Shown: positions 10,401-18,411, numbered from the stretch's first letter. The stretch is 64,000 nt of DNA from Gordonia sp. ABSL11-1 (GCF_030315685.1 NZ_JASXSI010000005.1:186001-250000); one strand, 5' to 3'. Numbers and translations: made by a program. Notes: generated by a model not told the origin, from the letters alone.

Positions 10401-10524
10401 GCTGGGGGACTGCGAGGTTGAGTCCGGCGGCGACGGCGATCCAGACGAGCAGGACCACCCCGGCATGCCGGTGGATCCACCCTCCCGCGACGGTCAGTGC
10501 GCGACTCTGAGTCGATGCGGCCAC
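7462..10524 (-). CDS. MmpL/RND-family transporter
   Basis: A 1020-residue polytopic membrane protein of the MMPL family. It starts with a cytosolic stretch and TM1 (GVVLLVWIAVAAG). A large periplasmic loop and a first TM bundle (about residues 190-390) follow. The long second extracellular loop (about 420-770) is rich in Ala/Leu heptads and looks coiled-coil. A second TM bundle (about 790-1000) closes the protein. MMPL proteins move lipids, siderophores or drugs out of mycobacterial cells using the proton gradient; the substrate here is unknown. The GTG start at 10522-10524 is preceded by GGGGAG. An operator-like array of ACTATGT half-sites lies just upstream. No TetR gene is adjacent, so the regulator would act from elsewhere. 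Confidence 0.9.
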   Translation of the reverse strand: MAASTQSRALTVAGGWIHRHAGVVLLVWIAVAAGLNLAVPQLEQTVASRSADFLPRDLPANQSLERMAADFGVPASNAVSSVVLVDESGIDADDERYYRELSARLVADKDNVAYVLDTFGNPVTRSIALSPDGKAVTLLVASEGSVGSTRAHHSTNGIRAHIDAIAKPESLRVHYSGPTATLADLFSAIDVSLLIITGVSILLITLLLLIAYRDLVTALVPLATIGITLAVVRPIISALGSTGALSISNFTIAIMTALVLGAGTDYAIFTIANYHEGRRAGASVGDAVARSSGRTAPILIASALTIAAACGSMIFTKIGMFTTAGPPTALAVLITLAIALTLPTALLSLAGRRGWAEPRASTERAWRRRGARVIRHAGVYTAAALIFLVGTALISTTYRMNWDESAMPVRPTDSTRGYDAVAEHYGHNEIAPEYLTVRADHDVRNTRDLAALELAAMSVAAMPEVAVVRSITRPDGKPLPEAATGYQSGVVGAQLGDAHRQMVTATPELKRLAAGVGELAAGAESAVTRMPELVDGTREVTSMASTVLDGLDRAERIVALSTDGQSLSQVLPTLRATMASLTTIVAALDGRDRVATSALRQVQTTFGPLQGGRPTAACHSDARCMAARAAFAALDRALGGRASAALTELDVAADAAPAIVERLRALLPELRAALHTVDSLTRQLGGRSSADIRADLTRLSDGVTELAGGMGRLADGLRQVKAGTDKTVALTGQLNDGLRRASEYLSTMGHATRSGPGAGFYLPPEALTDPRFVEGSKLLISPDGRTARMLVTWKINPYGQEALRASRELPDVAARALAGTVLDDAEVSTAGLASLSADMQDQVRRDFLLFATVAVVAVLLILMVLLRSVLAPVLLVATVILSFASAVGVSVLVWQHIIGVDLDWSVIPVSFMAVIAVGADYSMLFASRIREESARGGMVRGIIRGFGSTGGVITTAGIVFALTMFALMSGTVLNLVQIGFTIAVGLLLDIAIVRTILVPAAMAVVGDRIWWPSTTAPRQT

Positions 10525-10542
10525 CTGAACTCCCCTCCCCGG

Positions 10543-10580
10543 ACTATGTCTGCAGAACTATGTATGCAGGACGACATAGT
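10543..10580 (-). promoter_or_regulatory. Three-half-site operator upstream of mmpL
   Basis: ACTATGT occurs at 10543-10549 and 10557-10563, and its complement ACATAGT at 10574-10580. The last two form an inverted repeat with a 10-bp spacer, the geometry of many TetR-family operators. The first two sit in 13-bp near-identical copies (ACTATGTCTGCAG and ACTATGTATGCAG). The array is 19-56 bp before the mmpL GTG. Confidence 0.6.
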
Positions 10581-10681
10581 CGATAGGAGGAAGGTATCTG
10601 TGACGTGAAGTAACGGTCAACCATCCCGGGGTGGATGGTGTTGTGGGGTGCGCTACGACCCGCGGTGACAGGTGATGCGGC

Positions 10682-12190
10682 TCACAATGTCCAGGTGTGC
10701 ACCGGCTCGCCCTCGTGCATGAGGTCGACGTAGTCACGCAACATGCCCGCCAGCGCCGCGTCACGGCTGTCGCCCGCGTCCTCGCGGGCCAGGACGGCCC
10801 TGCGCTGCCAGGCCGATCCGGTCTGCCGGTTGATGCAGCGGCCCTCGATCACCGACAGGTAGCGTGATCGCGCCTTGCCGGACACCCCGAAGGACTGCAG
10901 GCCGGCATCGGCGAGCGGGAGAAGCCGGCGCAGCGTCAACTCATCGGGCCGGACCCAGCCCACATTCGGCCAGTAGAGCTGGGCCTCCAGCCCGCCACGG
11001 GCCCCCGATTGCAGGTTCTCGGCGGCGGCGTTGAACGACATCTGCGACCACAGTGGGCGATCGGACTCGACGAGTCCGCGCACCGCGCCGTAGTAGAACG
11101 CCGCGTTGGCCATCGTGTCGACGACGGTCGGACCGGCGGGCAGGACCCGGTTCTCCACGCGCAGATGTGCATGGCCGTCGATGACGTCATAGACGGGGCG
11201 GTTCCAGCGGTAGACGGTGCCGTTGTGCAGTCGCAACTCGTCGAGTGTCGGTGTGCGGCCCGCGTCGAGTTCCTCGATCGGATCGATGTCCGAGCAGACC
11301 GGCAGCAGCGCCGGGAAGTAGCGGGTGTTCTCCTCGAACAGGTCGAAGATGGTGTTGATCCATCGCTCGCCGAACCACACTCGTGGCCGCACCCCCTGGT
11401 TCTTCAGCTCCAGCGGGCGGGTGTCGGTGGCCTGCTCGAAGACAGGGATGCGACTCTCGTGCCAGAGCGCCGTGCCCGCCAGGAACGGCGAGTTGCCGGC
11501 GAGCGCGACCTGGATGCCGGCGATGCTCTGCGCCGCATTCCAATGCGCGGCGAAGTCCTCCGGCGCCACCCGGAGATGGAGTTGCAGTGAGGTGCAGGCG
11601 GCCTCGGGGAGGATGGAGTCGATGGCGGTGTGCAGTCGCTCGGTAGAGTGGTTCTCGCCCAACGGGATTCCGCTGATGTCGATCTCGATGTCCTCGCCGC
11701 GCGCCGCGAAGATCTGCTCGTTCAGCAGATCGTATCGAGGATTCGCCGAGATCCATTGATGAGCAAAGTGTTCGGAACGCAACGTCGGCAGCATGCCGAT
11801 CATCACGAGATGATTGTCGGTCTGGGACGCGCGCTTCTCCGCACGGTTGAGCGATGTGCGCAACGCCTGTTCGAGGGAGATCGTGTCGTCGGTGACGAAC
11901 GGTCGTGGGGAGACGTTGATCTCGATGTTGAACTGTCCGAGCTCGGTCTGGTAGTCGGGGTCGGCGATGGCGTCGAGAACCGTGGCGTTGGCCATCGCCG
12001 GGTTCATGTCGTCGTCGACGAGATTGAGCTCGACCTCCATGCCCAGTAGCGGTTCCGGTGGCTGCCCGTGATCGGTGAACAGCCCGTCGGCGAGCATCCG
12101 GGCGATCGCCTCGGTCCCGCGGCCGACCTGCCGCCGGAACCGCACCCGGTCCTCGCCGGTGAACTCGCGTTTGCCCACGTCGGTGCCCAT
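10682..12190 (-). CDS. Glutamate-cysteine ligase family 2 (GCS2) protein
   Basis: A 502-residue protein of the GCS2 carboxylate-amine ligase family. Conserved parts include LLGMEVELNL near residue 50 (metal-binding glutamates), QFNIEINVSPRP, and LRVENRVLPAGPTVVDTMAN with the active-site RxExR-like region. Family members join glutamate to cysteine or related amines using ATP. Because this lineage uses mycothiol rather than glutathione, the true substrate is uncertain. I prefer ATG 12188-12190 (MGTDVGKREF), which matches the usual N-terminus of actinobacterial homologues. An ATG five codons upstream is possible and would overlap the divergent gene's start. Downstream lies the mmpL operator region. 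Confidence 0.8.
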   Translation of the reverse strand: MGTDVGKREFTGEDRVRFRRQVGRGTEAIARMLADGLFTDHGQPPEPLLGMEVELNLVDDDMNPAMANATVLDAIADPDYQTELGQFNIEINVSPRPFVTDDTISLEQALRTSLNRAEKRASQTDNHLVMIGMLPTLRSEHFAHQWISANPRYDLLNEQIFAARGEDIEIDISGIPLGENHSTERLHTAIDSILPEAACTSLQLHLRVAPEDFAAHWNAAQSIAGIQVALAGNSPFLAGTALWHESRIPVFEQATDTRPLELKNQGVRPRVWFGERWINTIFDLFEENTRYFPALLPVCSDIDPIEELDAGRTPTLDELRLHNGTVYRWNRPVYDVIDGHAHLRVENRVLPAGPTVVDTMANAAFYYGAVRGLVESDRPLWSQMSFNAAAENLQSGARGGLEAQLYWPNVGWVRPDELTLRRLLPLADAGLQSFGVSGKARSRYLSVIEGRCINRQTGSAWQRRAVLAREDAGDSRDAALAGMLRDYVDLMHEGEPVHTWTL

Positions 12191-12203
12191 GGACCCATGG
12201 TGC

Positions 12204-12602
12204 ATGATGGTCGGCGTGACAGCGCGCAAACCGATCGATCCGGGCGAGGCCCGCGCTGCGGTCGTCGCTGTCGTGGATTGGATCCGTGACGATTCGTCAC
12301 CCGCACCCGCACGCCCGGCGCTCGCCGCCGCGGTCCGGATGAGTGCTCGCACGCTCGCGCAGATCGCACCCGGGTCGTCGGTCGAGGTGCGTGTCCCGCC
12401 GTTCGTGGCCGTTCAGTGCATCGAGGGTCCGCGACACACGCGGGGTACGCCGCCGAACGTGGTGGAGACCGATGCGCGCGCCTGGTTGCGACTCGTGGTC
12501 GGCGACGCCGAGCTGTCCGATCTGGTCGAGCAGGGAGCGGTCAGCGCCTCGGGGTCACGCGCCGGCGAGATCGCTCGCTGGATGCCACTGTTCCCGGTGT
12601 GA
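12204..12602 (+). CDS. Sterol-carrier family protein (Rv0807-type)
   Basis: A protein of up to 132 residues with an MDMX-like N-terminal helical region and a C-terminal SCP2-like fold. Visible parts are SVEVRVPPFVAVQCIEG and the terminal EIARWMPLFPV. It is the positional counterpart of Rv0807, which also precedes purF in M. tuberculosis. The start is uncertain: ATG 12204, ATG 12207 and GTG 12216 (MTARKPIDP) are all in frame and none has a clear ribosome binding site. SCP2 domains bind lipids or serve as helper folds; no enzymatic role can be claimed. It is divergent from the GCS2 gene with almost no intergenic space. Confidence 0.75.
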   Translation: MMVGVTARKPIDPGEARAAVVAVVDWIRDDSSPAPARPALAAAVRMSARTLAQIAPGSSVEVRVPPFVAVQCIEGPRHTRGTPPNVVETDARAWLRLVVGDAELSDLVEQGAVSASGSRAGEIARWMPLFPV

Positions 12603-12782
12603 TCGCTCCCGCAACGACGTTCACTCCCCGGTCGCCGGACAGGCGGCGGGTTCGATCCGACGGCGCCAATGGCCAGCGACGGCGCGGGATCGGGCGGGTC
12701 GGGTCGCGTGGCGCACCTCACACGGGGAATATCCGGACTCGCCCCGCCGCTGCATGATTCGCAATCGGCGTCTACCGACCGG

Positions 12783-12788
12783 TAAACT
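12783..12788 (+). promoter_or_regulatory. Candidate -10 of purF
   Basis: TAAACT lies 63 bp before the purF ATG. The remaining gap after the sterol-carrier gene (12603-12850) shows no hairpin or ORF that I can support. Confidence 0.4.
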
Positions 12789-12850
12789 CGGGGTCCTCCC
12801 AGCCCACCGACGTCGCGACGTCTCTCGCAGCCCCCAGGGAGCGCACCCGA

Positions 12851-14434
12851 ATGACCGACTTGTCGATCAGCAACAAGAACCTCCTCGCACCGGCGCGTAC
12901 CTGCGGTACCGCTTCCCCGATCGACGAACCGGAGAACGAACCGCGTGAGGAATGCGGCGTCTTCGGCGTCTGGGCACCGGGGGAGGACGTCGCGAAACTC
13001 TCGTATTACGGGCTCTACGCCCTGCAGCATCGCGGTCAGGAGGCGGCCGGGATCGCCGTCGGTGACGGTTCGCAGGTCCTGGTCTTCAAGGATCTCGGTC
13101 TGGTCAGCCAGGTCTTCGACGAGCAGACCCTCGGCGCGATGTCGGGTCACGTGGCGATCGGGCACTGCCGGTACTCGACCACCGGTTCGACGACGTGGGA
13201 GAACTCGCAACCGATCTTCCGTACGACGACGGCGGGAACGGGCGTCGCTCTCGGGCACAACGGCAACCTCGTCAACACCGCCGATCTCGCCAGCAGCGCT
13301 CGTTCGCTCGGTGTGATGAGCACGGCGGCGACATCGGACTCGGATCTGGTGGGTGCGCTGCTGGCGCACGGCGCCGCCGACAGCACCCTCGAGCAGGCCG
13401 CGATGGAACTGCTGCCGACGCTGCGCGGTGCGTTCTGCCTGACGTTCATGGACGAGCACACGCTCTACGCCGCCCGCGACCCGCATGGTGTGCGCCCGCT
13501 GTCGCTCGGTCGTCTCGACCGCGGATGGGTCGTCGCGTCGGAGACCGCGGCCCTCGACATCGTCGGCGCCTCCTTCGTCCGCGACATCGAACCCGGCGAG
13601 TTGCTCGCGATCGACGCCGACGGTGTGCGGAGCTCGCGTTTCGCCGAGCCCACCCCGCGCGGCTGCGTCTTCGAGTACGTCTATCTGGCCCGCCCGGACA
13701 GCGTGATCCACGGCCGTTCCGTGCATTCCACCCGCGTCGAGATCGGTCGTCGGCTCGCCCGGGAACATCCGGCCGAGGGCGATCTGGTGATCCCGGTGCC
13801 GGAGTCCGGTACGCCGGCCGCCGTCGGCTTCGCGCAGGAATCCGGAATCCCGTACGGCCAGGGCCTGATGAAGAACGCCTACGTGGGGCGCACCTTCATC
13901 CAGCCGTCGCAGACCATCCGTCAGCTCGGCATCCGCCTCAAGCTCAATCCTCTCAAAGAGGTCATTCGCGGCAAACGTCTTGTCGTCGTGGATGATTCGA
14001 TCGTCCGCGGCAACACGCAGCGCGCGCTGATCCGTATGCTCCGCGAGGCCGGGGCGGCCGAGGTCCACGTCCGGATCGCGTCCAGCCCGGTCCGCTGGCC
14101 CTGCTTCTACGGCATCGACTTCGCGTCGCCCGCCGAACTCATCGCCAACGGCATGGAATCCGAGGCCGGGATGGTCGAAGGCGTTCGGCAGGCCATCGGC
14201 GCCGACTCGCTCGGATACATCAGCATCGACGAGATGATCGCCGCGACCGATCAGACCTCGGACAACCTCTGCGCGGCGTGTTTCGACGGCGAGTACCCGA
14301 TCGAGCTGCCGAAGGAGACGTCGATGGGCAAGGCGGTGCTCGAGCAGATGCTGGCCAACGCCGCCGGCGACACCGATCGCGTCGATCCGCTGACCGGCAC
14401 CAACGACAACGTGAGCGCGGTGATGCGGCCCTGA
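12851..14434 (+). CDS. purF: Amidophosphoribosyltransferase
   Basis: A 527-residue enzyme that transfers ammonia from glutamine to PRPP, the first committed step of purine synthesis. A propeptide of about 34 residues precedes the catalytic cysteine in REECGVFGVW, as expected for an autoprocessed N-terminal-nucleophile glutaminase. The PRPP-binding loop LVVVDDSIVRGNTQ is near residue 380. C-terminal cysteines (NLCAACFDGEYP) are consistent with the Fe-S cluster of the Bacillus-type enzyme. The ATG (MTDLSIS) follows a CAGGGAG ribosome site. It lies upstream of purM in the same direction, so it probably belongs to the purine regulon, although purM may have its own promoter. Confidence 0.97.
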   Translation: MTDLSISNKNLLAPARTCGTASPIDEPENEPREECGVFGVWAPGEDVAKLSYYGLYALQHRGQEAAGIAVGDGSQVLVFKDLGLVSQVFDEQTLGAMSGHVAIGHCRYSTTGSTTWENSQPIFRTTTAGTGVALGHNGNLVNTADLASSARSLGVMSTAATSDSDLVGALLAHGAADSTLEQAAMELLPTLRGAFCLTFMDEHTLYAARDPHGVRPLSLGRLDRGWVVASETAALDIVGASFVRDIEPGELLAIDADGVRSSRFAEPTPRGCVFEYVYLARPDSVIHGRSVHSTRVEIGRRLAREHPAEGDLVIPVPESGTPAAVGFAQESGIPYGQGLMKNAYVGRTFIQPSQTIRQLGIRLKLNPLKEVIRGKRLVVVDDSIVRGNTQRALIRMLREAGAAEVHVRIASSPVRWPCFYGIDFASPAELIANGMESEAGMVEGVRQAIGADSLGYISIDEMIAATDQTSDNLCAACFDGEYPIELPKETSMGKAVLEQMLANAAGDTDRVDPLTGTNDNVSAVMRP

Positions 14435-14642
14435 ACCTCGGGGCCGTCACATCCTGGACTGCGGCGTCCACATCCATCCACACCGAGCCGTACGGCCGGA
14501 CCGACGTCGGGTAGCGTATTCGCCGTCGGGGACTCGTGTGTGACCGCCAGAGCGCGAGCCTGCCCGAACACGTGACGACGGAGCCTGGGGAACCATCCGG
14601 GGATCCGAACCATCTGGATTTCGACAAGGGGTGCTCAGCTAG

Positions 14643-15764
14643 ATGACCGATCGGGATTCGGCTGCCGACAATCAGACCAACCACTCGCACACCTCCGGTG
14701 ATCCGGTGTCCTACGCCACGGCGGGCGTCGACATCGACGCAGGTGAGCGGGCCGTCGAACTGTTTGCACCCCATGCCAAACGTGCGTCGCGGCCCGAGGT
14801 GATGGGCGGATTGGGTGGTTTCTCCGGGCTGTTCGCGCTGAAGGGCAACTACCGCGAGCCGGTCCTGGCCGCGGCCAGCGATGGAGTCGGCACCAAGCTG
14901 GCCATCGCACAGGCGATGAACAAGCACGACACCGTGGGCCGCGACCTGGTCGCCATGTGTGTCGACGACCTCGTCGTCTGTGGCGCCGAACCCCTCTTCC
15001 TGCAGGACTACATCGCCGTCGGCAAGGTCGTTCCCGAGACGGTCGCGCAGATCGTCGCGGGTATCGCCGACGGCTGCGTCGACGCCGGATGCGCACTGCT
15101 GGGCGGGGAGACCGCCGAACACCCCGGACTGATGGACGAGGATCACTACGACCTGTCGGCCACGGCCGTCGGCGTCGTCGAGGCCGACGCGCTGCTGTCG
15201 CCGGAGCGGGTCCGTCCCGGGGACGTGGTCATCGCGATGGGATCGTCGGGCCTGCACTCCAACGGGTATTCGCTGGCGCGCAAGGTGCTGCTCGAATGGG
15301 GGCACATGGACCTCGAAGGGCACGTGGAGGAATTCGGCCGGTCGCTCGGGGAAGAACTGCTGGAGCCGACCCGGATCTACGCACGCGACTGCCTCGCGCT
15401 TGCCGCCGAGACCGATGTGCGGACGTTCGCACACATCACCGGCGGCGGACTCGCCGAGAACCTCGCACGCGTCATCCCGGGCGGTCTCGTCGCCGAGCTC
15501 GAACGAGGTACCTGGACGCCCGCGCCGGTGTTCGCCCTCATCGCGCAGCGTGGTCGTGTGGCGCGCGAGGAGATGGAACGGACCTTCAACATGGGTGTCG
15601 GCATGGTTGCCGTCGTCGCGCCCGAGGACACCGAGCGTGCACAGGCGGTCCTGACCGCCCGGCACGTCGACAACTGGGTCCTCGGATCGGTGAAGCGGTC
15701 GTCGGAACCCAAGAATCACGATCTGCCCCGGGTCGCGCTGACCGGAGAGCACCCCCGCTTCTGA
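14643..15764 (+). CDS. purM: Phosphoribosylformylglycinamidine cyclo-ligase
   Basis: A 373-residue AIR synthetase, the fifth step of purine synthesis, closing FGAM to AIR with ATP. Characteristic segments are YATAGVDIDAG near residue 25, ASDGVGTKLAIA, LLGGETAEHPG, SSGLHSNGYSL and HITGGGLAENL. The 208-bp gap after purF holds a TAGCGT candidate -10 near 14513-14518, so purM may be transcribed separately as well as by read-through. The stop codon falls inside the first copy of a 15-bp tandem duplication. Downstream is the 21-bp repeat array. Confidence 0.97.
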   Translation: MTDRDSAADNQTNHSHTSGDPVSYATAGVDIDAGERAVELFAPHAKRASRPEVMGGLGGFSGLFALKGNYREPVLAAASDGVGTKLAIAQAMNKHDTVGRDLVAMCVDDLVVCGAEPLFLQDYIAVGKVVPETVAQIVAGIADGCVDAGCALLGGETAEHPGLMDEDHYDLSATAVGVVEADALLSPERVRPGDVVIAMGSSGLHSNGYSLARKVLLEWGHMDLEGHVEEFGRSLGEELLEPTRIYARDCLALAAETDVRTFAHITGGGLAENLARVIPGGLVAELERGTWTPAPVFALIAQRGRVAREEMERTFNMGVGMVAVVAPEDTERAQAVLTARHVDNWVLGSVKRSSEPKNHDLPRVALTGEHPRF

Positions 15765-15790
15765 CGGTATCGCCTCTGACGGTATCGCCG
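15761..15790 (+). repeat. 15-bp perfect tandem duplication at the purM stop
   Basis: TCTGACGGTATCGCC is present at 15761-15775 and again at 15776-15790. The first copy includes the purM TGA, so the duplication does not change the protein. Confidence 0.85.
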
Positions 15791-15809
15791 ATCCGGCGTT
15801 ACGTTCGCG

Positions 15810-15996
15810 CCGATCGTGTCCAGAGTCACGCCGCCCGGGTCCAGGCTTTCGCCGAGCGTGCCCAGATTCTCGCTGACCGGGTCCACGGCGAAAGGCCAAG
15901 GGCCTGAATCGATCTCATCTCATGCCCCACAGCCCGATTCCGGGCACGATCGGCTCGAAACAGGGCACGGTCGGCGAAACTCTGGACCCGGTCGGC
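15810..15996. repeat. Inverted array of degenerate 21-bp repeats
   Basis: Four direct 21-bp units start at 15810, 15831, 15852 and 15873, each beginning GCCGA/GCTGA-like and containing a GTCCAG/GCCCAG core. Three units of the same family lie in reverse orientation at 15934-15954, 15955-15975 and 15976-15996. The two arms are complementary over much of their length and flank about 40 bp. The array sits between convergent purM and the DUF3073 gene and could fold as a long hairpin that ends transcription from both sides. Either strand can be read as an ADRVQxF-like peptide repeat, but no start, ribosome site or full gene goes with it. The rest of 15765-16146 shows no gene. Confidence 0.75.
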
Positions 15997-16146
15997 CTGG
16001 GGAGCCTGCCCGTCAGCACAGCACACAACCACACCCGAGGGTCCGACGGGAGGACAGTGCCAACGACGAACCGCTCAGGTGTGGCTTACAGTGTTGTGCA
16101 CCGAGATCGGTGCAACGACGGGAGGGTGATACCGACGTCGGAGGCG

Positions 16147-16326
16147 TCAGGCTCGACGCCACTCGTCCTCGTCGGCCCACTCATCCACCGGATCACGGCG
16201 CTCCGGCGCCGCGTCCTCCGACCCGGACAACTCGCGCTGCAAGCTGTCGAAGTCGGTGTTCGGAGTGGAGTACTTCAGCTGACGAGCAACCTTCGTCTGC
16301 TTTGCTTTTGCCCGGCCGCGGCCCAT
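16147..16326 (-). CDS. DUF3073 family small protein
   Basis: A 59-residue protein too short for many gene callers. It begins MGRGRAKAKQTKVARQLKYS and ends in an acidic tail (DEWADEDEW). This is the conserved actinobacterial DUF3073 pattern: a basic RGRAKAKQ head, then a Lys-Tyr-Ser-Thr-Pro stretch, then an acidic end. The ATG at 16324-16326 follows an AGGGGG ribosome site. It is the positional counterpart of Rv0810c next to purM. No function is known; the basic head could bind RNA or DNA, which is only a guess. Confidence 0.9.
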   Translation of the reverse strand: MGRGRAKAKQTKVARQLKYSTPNTDFDSLQRELSGSEDAAPERRDPVDEWADEDEWRRA

Positions 16327-16347
16327 CTGGGACCCCCTCGCACAATG

Positions 16348-16377
16348 ACGGGGCGGCCAAACACTTGGCGGCCCCGT
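16348..16377 (-). terminator. Strong hairpin between MOSC gene and DUF3073
   Basis: ACGGGGCGGCCAA (16348-16360) and TTGGCGGCCCCGT (16365-16377) pair with one mismatch around an ACAC loop. It could end transcription from the MOSC/YgfZ operon. A TAAACT -10 candidate for DUF3073 lies upstream of it at 16408-16413 (minus strand), so the hairpin would fall inside the DUF3073 leader and might act as an attenuator. Confidence 0.5.
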
Positions 16378-16496
16378 TCTCTAGGTAATGATTCTGTCGT
16401 GGGACCCAGTTTAGCGCGCTCGTCTCGATAATGCGGATCGCCCTGCCGACGACGCCGCGACCAGTTGCGACGACGTGATCACGGCGGGTCGAACAC

Positions 16497-17147
16497 TCAG
16501 ACGCGGGCGAGTCTGCGCGACGCTTCTCGTCGGACCTTGGCGGGTAGATCCGGGGCGGACAGCAACGCCGACAACCCGTCGTCATCGGCCTCGACGGTCG
16601 GCAACAGCTGACGCACCAGCACGCCGTGGTCGGGTCGCGCGACGACGCTGACGGTGTCGCCCACTCCGACCGTGCCGGGACGCAGAACACGCAGGTAGGC
16701 GCCGACATCGGCGCGATCCATGAACCTCTTGACCCACTGTGCCTCACCCGACCACACCGCGAAGGTGCGGCACGGAGTGCGCGGGATCGTCGTCTCGAGG
16801 AGCAGCCCGTCGTCGCCGACGGCCCACTGCTCGCCGACGACGGCGTCGGTCACCGGCATGCCGTCGATCCGAAGATTCTCGCCGAACCAGCCGTGCGGGA
16901 GCGGGCGTCCGAGTTCGTCCGCCCAGCGGCGTGCCTCGTGTTCGCTGTAGGCGTAGACCGCCTGGTCGATTCCACCGTGATGTCTGGTGTCGACGCTGTG
17001 GTCGGAGGTCAGGCCCAGTTCCCCCACGGTCGCCCGGCCGACGACGGGTCGTTTGTCGATGCCACTGGCACCGATCTTGTCGAGCATCACATCGTCGGTC
17101 GCGGCGCAGACGGCCAGCACCACGCCGACGTCGGGTGCTCTCGTCAC
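16497..17147 (-). CDS. MOSC domain-containing protein
   Basis: A 216-residue MOSC-domain protein of the YiiM type. The conserved core includes DTRHHGGIDQAVYAYS near residue 57, WFGENLRIDG and TIPRTPCRTF, where the cysteine (CRTF) is the conserved MOSC cysteine proposed to carry sulfur or bind molybdenum cofactor. The GTG start overlaps the ygfZ stop as GTGA (17144-17147), so the pair is translationally coupled. Members can help reduce N-hydroxylated compounds or handle sulfur, but the substrate here is unknown. The C-terminal tail of about 40 residues carries no recognised motif. Confidence 0.85.
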   Translation of the reverse strand: MTRAPDVGVVLAVCAATDDVMLDKIGASGIDKRPVVGRATVGELGLTSDHSVDTRHHGGIDQAVYAYSEHEARRWADELGRPLPHGWFGENLRIDGMPVTDAVVGEQWAVGDDGLLLETTIPRTPCRTFAVWSGEAQWVKRFMDRADVGAYLRVLRPGTVGVGDTVSVVARPDHGVLVRQLLPTVEADDDGLSALLSAPDLPAKVRREASRRLARV

Positions 17148-18328
17148 GAGTCGGCCGGACCGCGTCGGAGGCGTTCGATGGCGACGCGCCCGGCCTGCGG
17201 ACGATCGTCGGCACGTACGGAGTCGGGATCGATCCGTGCGCTCATCGGGTGCTCGCCGTCGACGAGGAGATCGACGTCGGCGCCGACGGCACGCTTCACC
17301 AGGGCCAACGCGATCGGGCCGAGTTCGAAGTGGTCCACGACGGTGCCGACGCGACCGACGGCACGGCCGGCCGCGGTCACCGGATCGCCCGGGACCGGGC
17401 GTTCGTCGGCGCTGCCGTCGAGGTGCAGCAGCACGAGCCTGCGTGGCGACTTGCCGAGATTGTGCACACGCGCAACGGTTTCCTGCCCGCGATAACACCC
17501 CTTGTCGAGATGGACCGCGCCCTGCTCGGACGGATCGCCGATCCAGTTCACCTCGTGCGGGATCGTACGGTCGTCGGTGTCGACGCCCAATCGGGGGCGC
17601 AGCGCGGCGACGCGATGGGCCTCGTGCGCCCACGTGCCTGCCATGCGGGCCCCGGCGTCGGTCAGTTGCGTCCACCACGCGTCGGCCGAGGACTCGGGGA
17701 TGACGAGGTCGACGACGGGGATGCGTCCGCCCTCGCCGATCGGCGGCATCACTCGCCAGAAACCGATCGGCTCCTCCTCGTGGTGGAGTTCGGGGAGGTC
17801 GCCCGCGGCGTACACGGGGGCGTCCGGGGTGAGTTCGAGGAGCTCGGCGATCGGGCCGCGGACGACGTCGGGCCCGATGAGGGTGAGCACCGTCATGTCC
17901 GGCCGAGCGCCGGGTTGCACCTGGGCCCAGAACACCATCTTGGTGAGGAAGTCGAGCAGGGGCCCGCCGCGAGCGCCCTCGGTGTCGATCCAGGTGACGC
18001 CGTCGACATCGGTCAGGACGAAATGCTCTTCCACCCGCCCGTTCAGGTCGAGGGACAGGTTCTCGGCGCTCGTACGGTCCGGGAGACCCTGGACGTGCTG
18101 GCTGGAGATCGTGTGCAACCAGGTGAGCCGTTCGGGGCCGGGGAGTTCGAGGACGGCCCGATCGGATCGGTCGACGATGACGGCCGAGCGTTCGGCGGTG
18201 CGCTGTTCGCCGAGGGGATCCCCGTAATGCCAGGCGACCTCGACGAGGTCGTCCGGGCCGTCGGCTGCGGTCGGGCCGGGAACGGCACCGTGGGTGGATT
18301 GCCTGGTCAGAATGGGTGACGCGGTCAC
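17144..18328 (-). CDS. ygfZ: YgfZ/GcvT-domain folate-binding protein
   Basis: A 394-residue protein of the YgfZ family, folate-dependent factors that help maintain Fe-S enzymes such as MiaB. The diagnostic motif K-G-C-Y-x-G-Q-E is present as KGCYRGQETVAR near residue 275, including the redox-active cysteine. The aminomethyltransferase-like fold covers residues 40-330. GTG 18326-18328 (MTASPILT) is the likely start. It is the positional counterpart of Rv0811c and is divergent from pabC, which uses a folate-pathway intermediate. It is coupled to the downstream MOSC gene. Confidence 0.9.
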   Translation of the reverse strand: MTASPILTRQSTHGAVPGPTAADGPDDLVEVAWHYGDPLGEQRTAERSAVIVDRSDRAVLELPGPERLTWLHTISSQHVQGLPDRTSAENLSLDLNGRVEEHFVLTDVDGVTWIDTEGARGGPLLDFLTKMVFWAQVQPGARPDMTVLTLIGPDVVRGPIAELLELTPDAPVYAAGDLPELHHEEEPIGFWRVMPPIGEGGRIPVVDLVIPESSADAWWTQLTDAGARMAGTWAHEAHRVAALRPRLGVDTDDRTIPHEVNWIGDPSEQGAVHLDKGCYRGQETVARVHNLGKSPRRLVLLHLDGSADERPVPGDPVTAAGRAVGRVGTVVDHFELGPIALALVKRAVGADVDLLVDGEHPMSARIDPDSVRADDRPQAGRVAIERLRRGPADS

Positions 18329-18411
18329 GTGTCGATTCTACGGGTCGACACGCCCACACGGCCGCCGGTGATGACAGCCGCGCGCCCCGCCCGGCCCGTA
18401 GCCTCGACGTC

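Noticed and set aside
7837..10608. 923-codon open frame antisense to the mmpL gene
   Set aside because: Gly/Asp/Arg-rich without motif; the minus-strand MMPL protein is clear.
14220..15899. 559-codon minus-strand frame across purM and the repeat array
   Set aside because: Covers purM in reverse and gains its N-terminus only from the 21-bp repeats; no ribosome site.
15810..15996. CRISPR array
   Set aside because: Repeats are contiguous 21-mers without unique spacers and occur in both orientations; no cas gene nearby.
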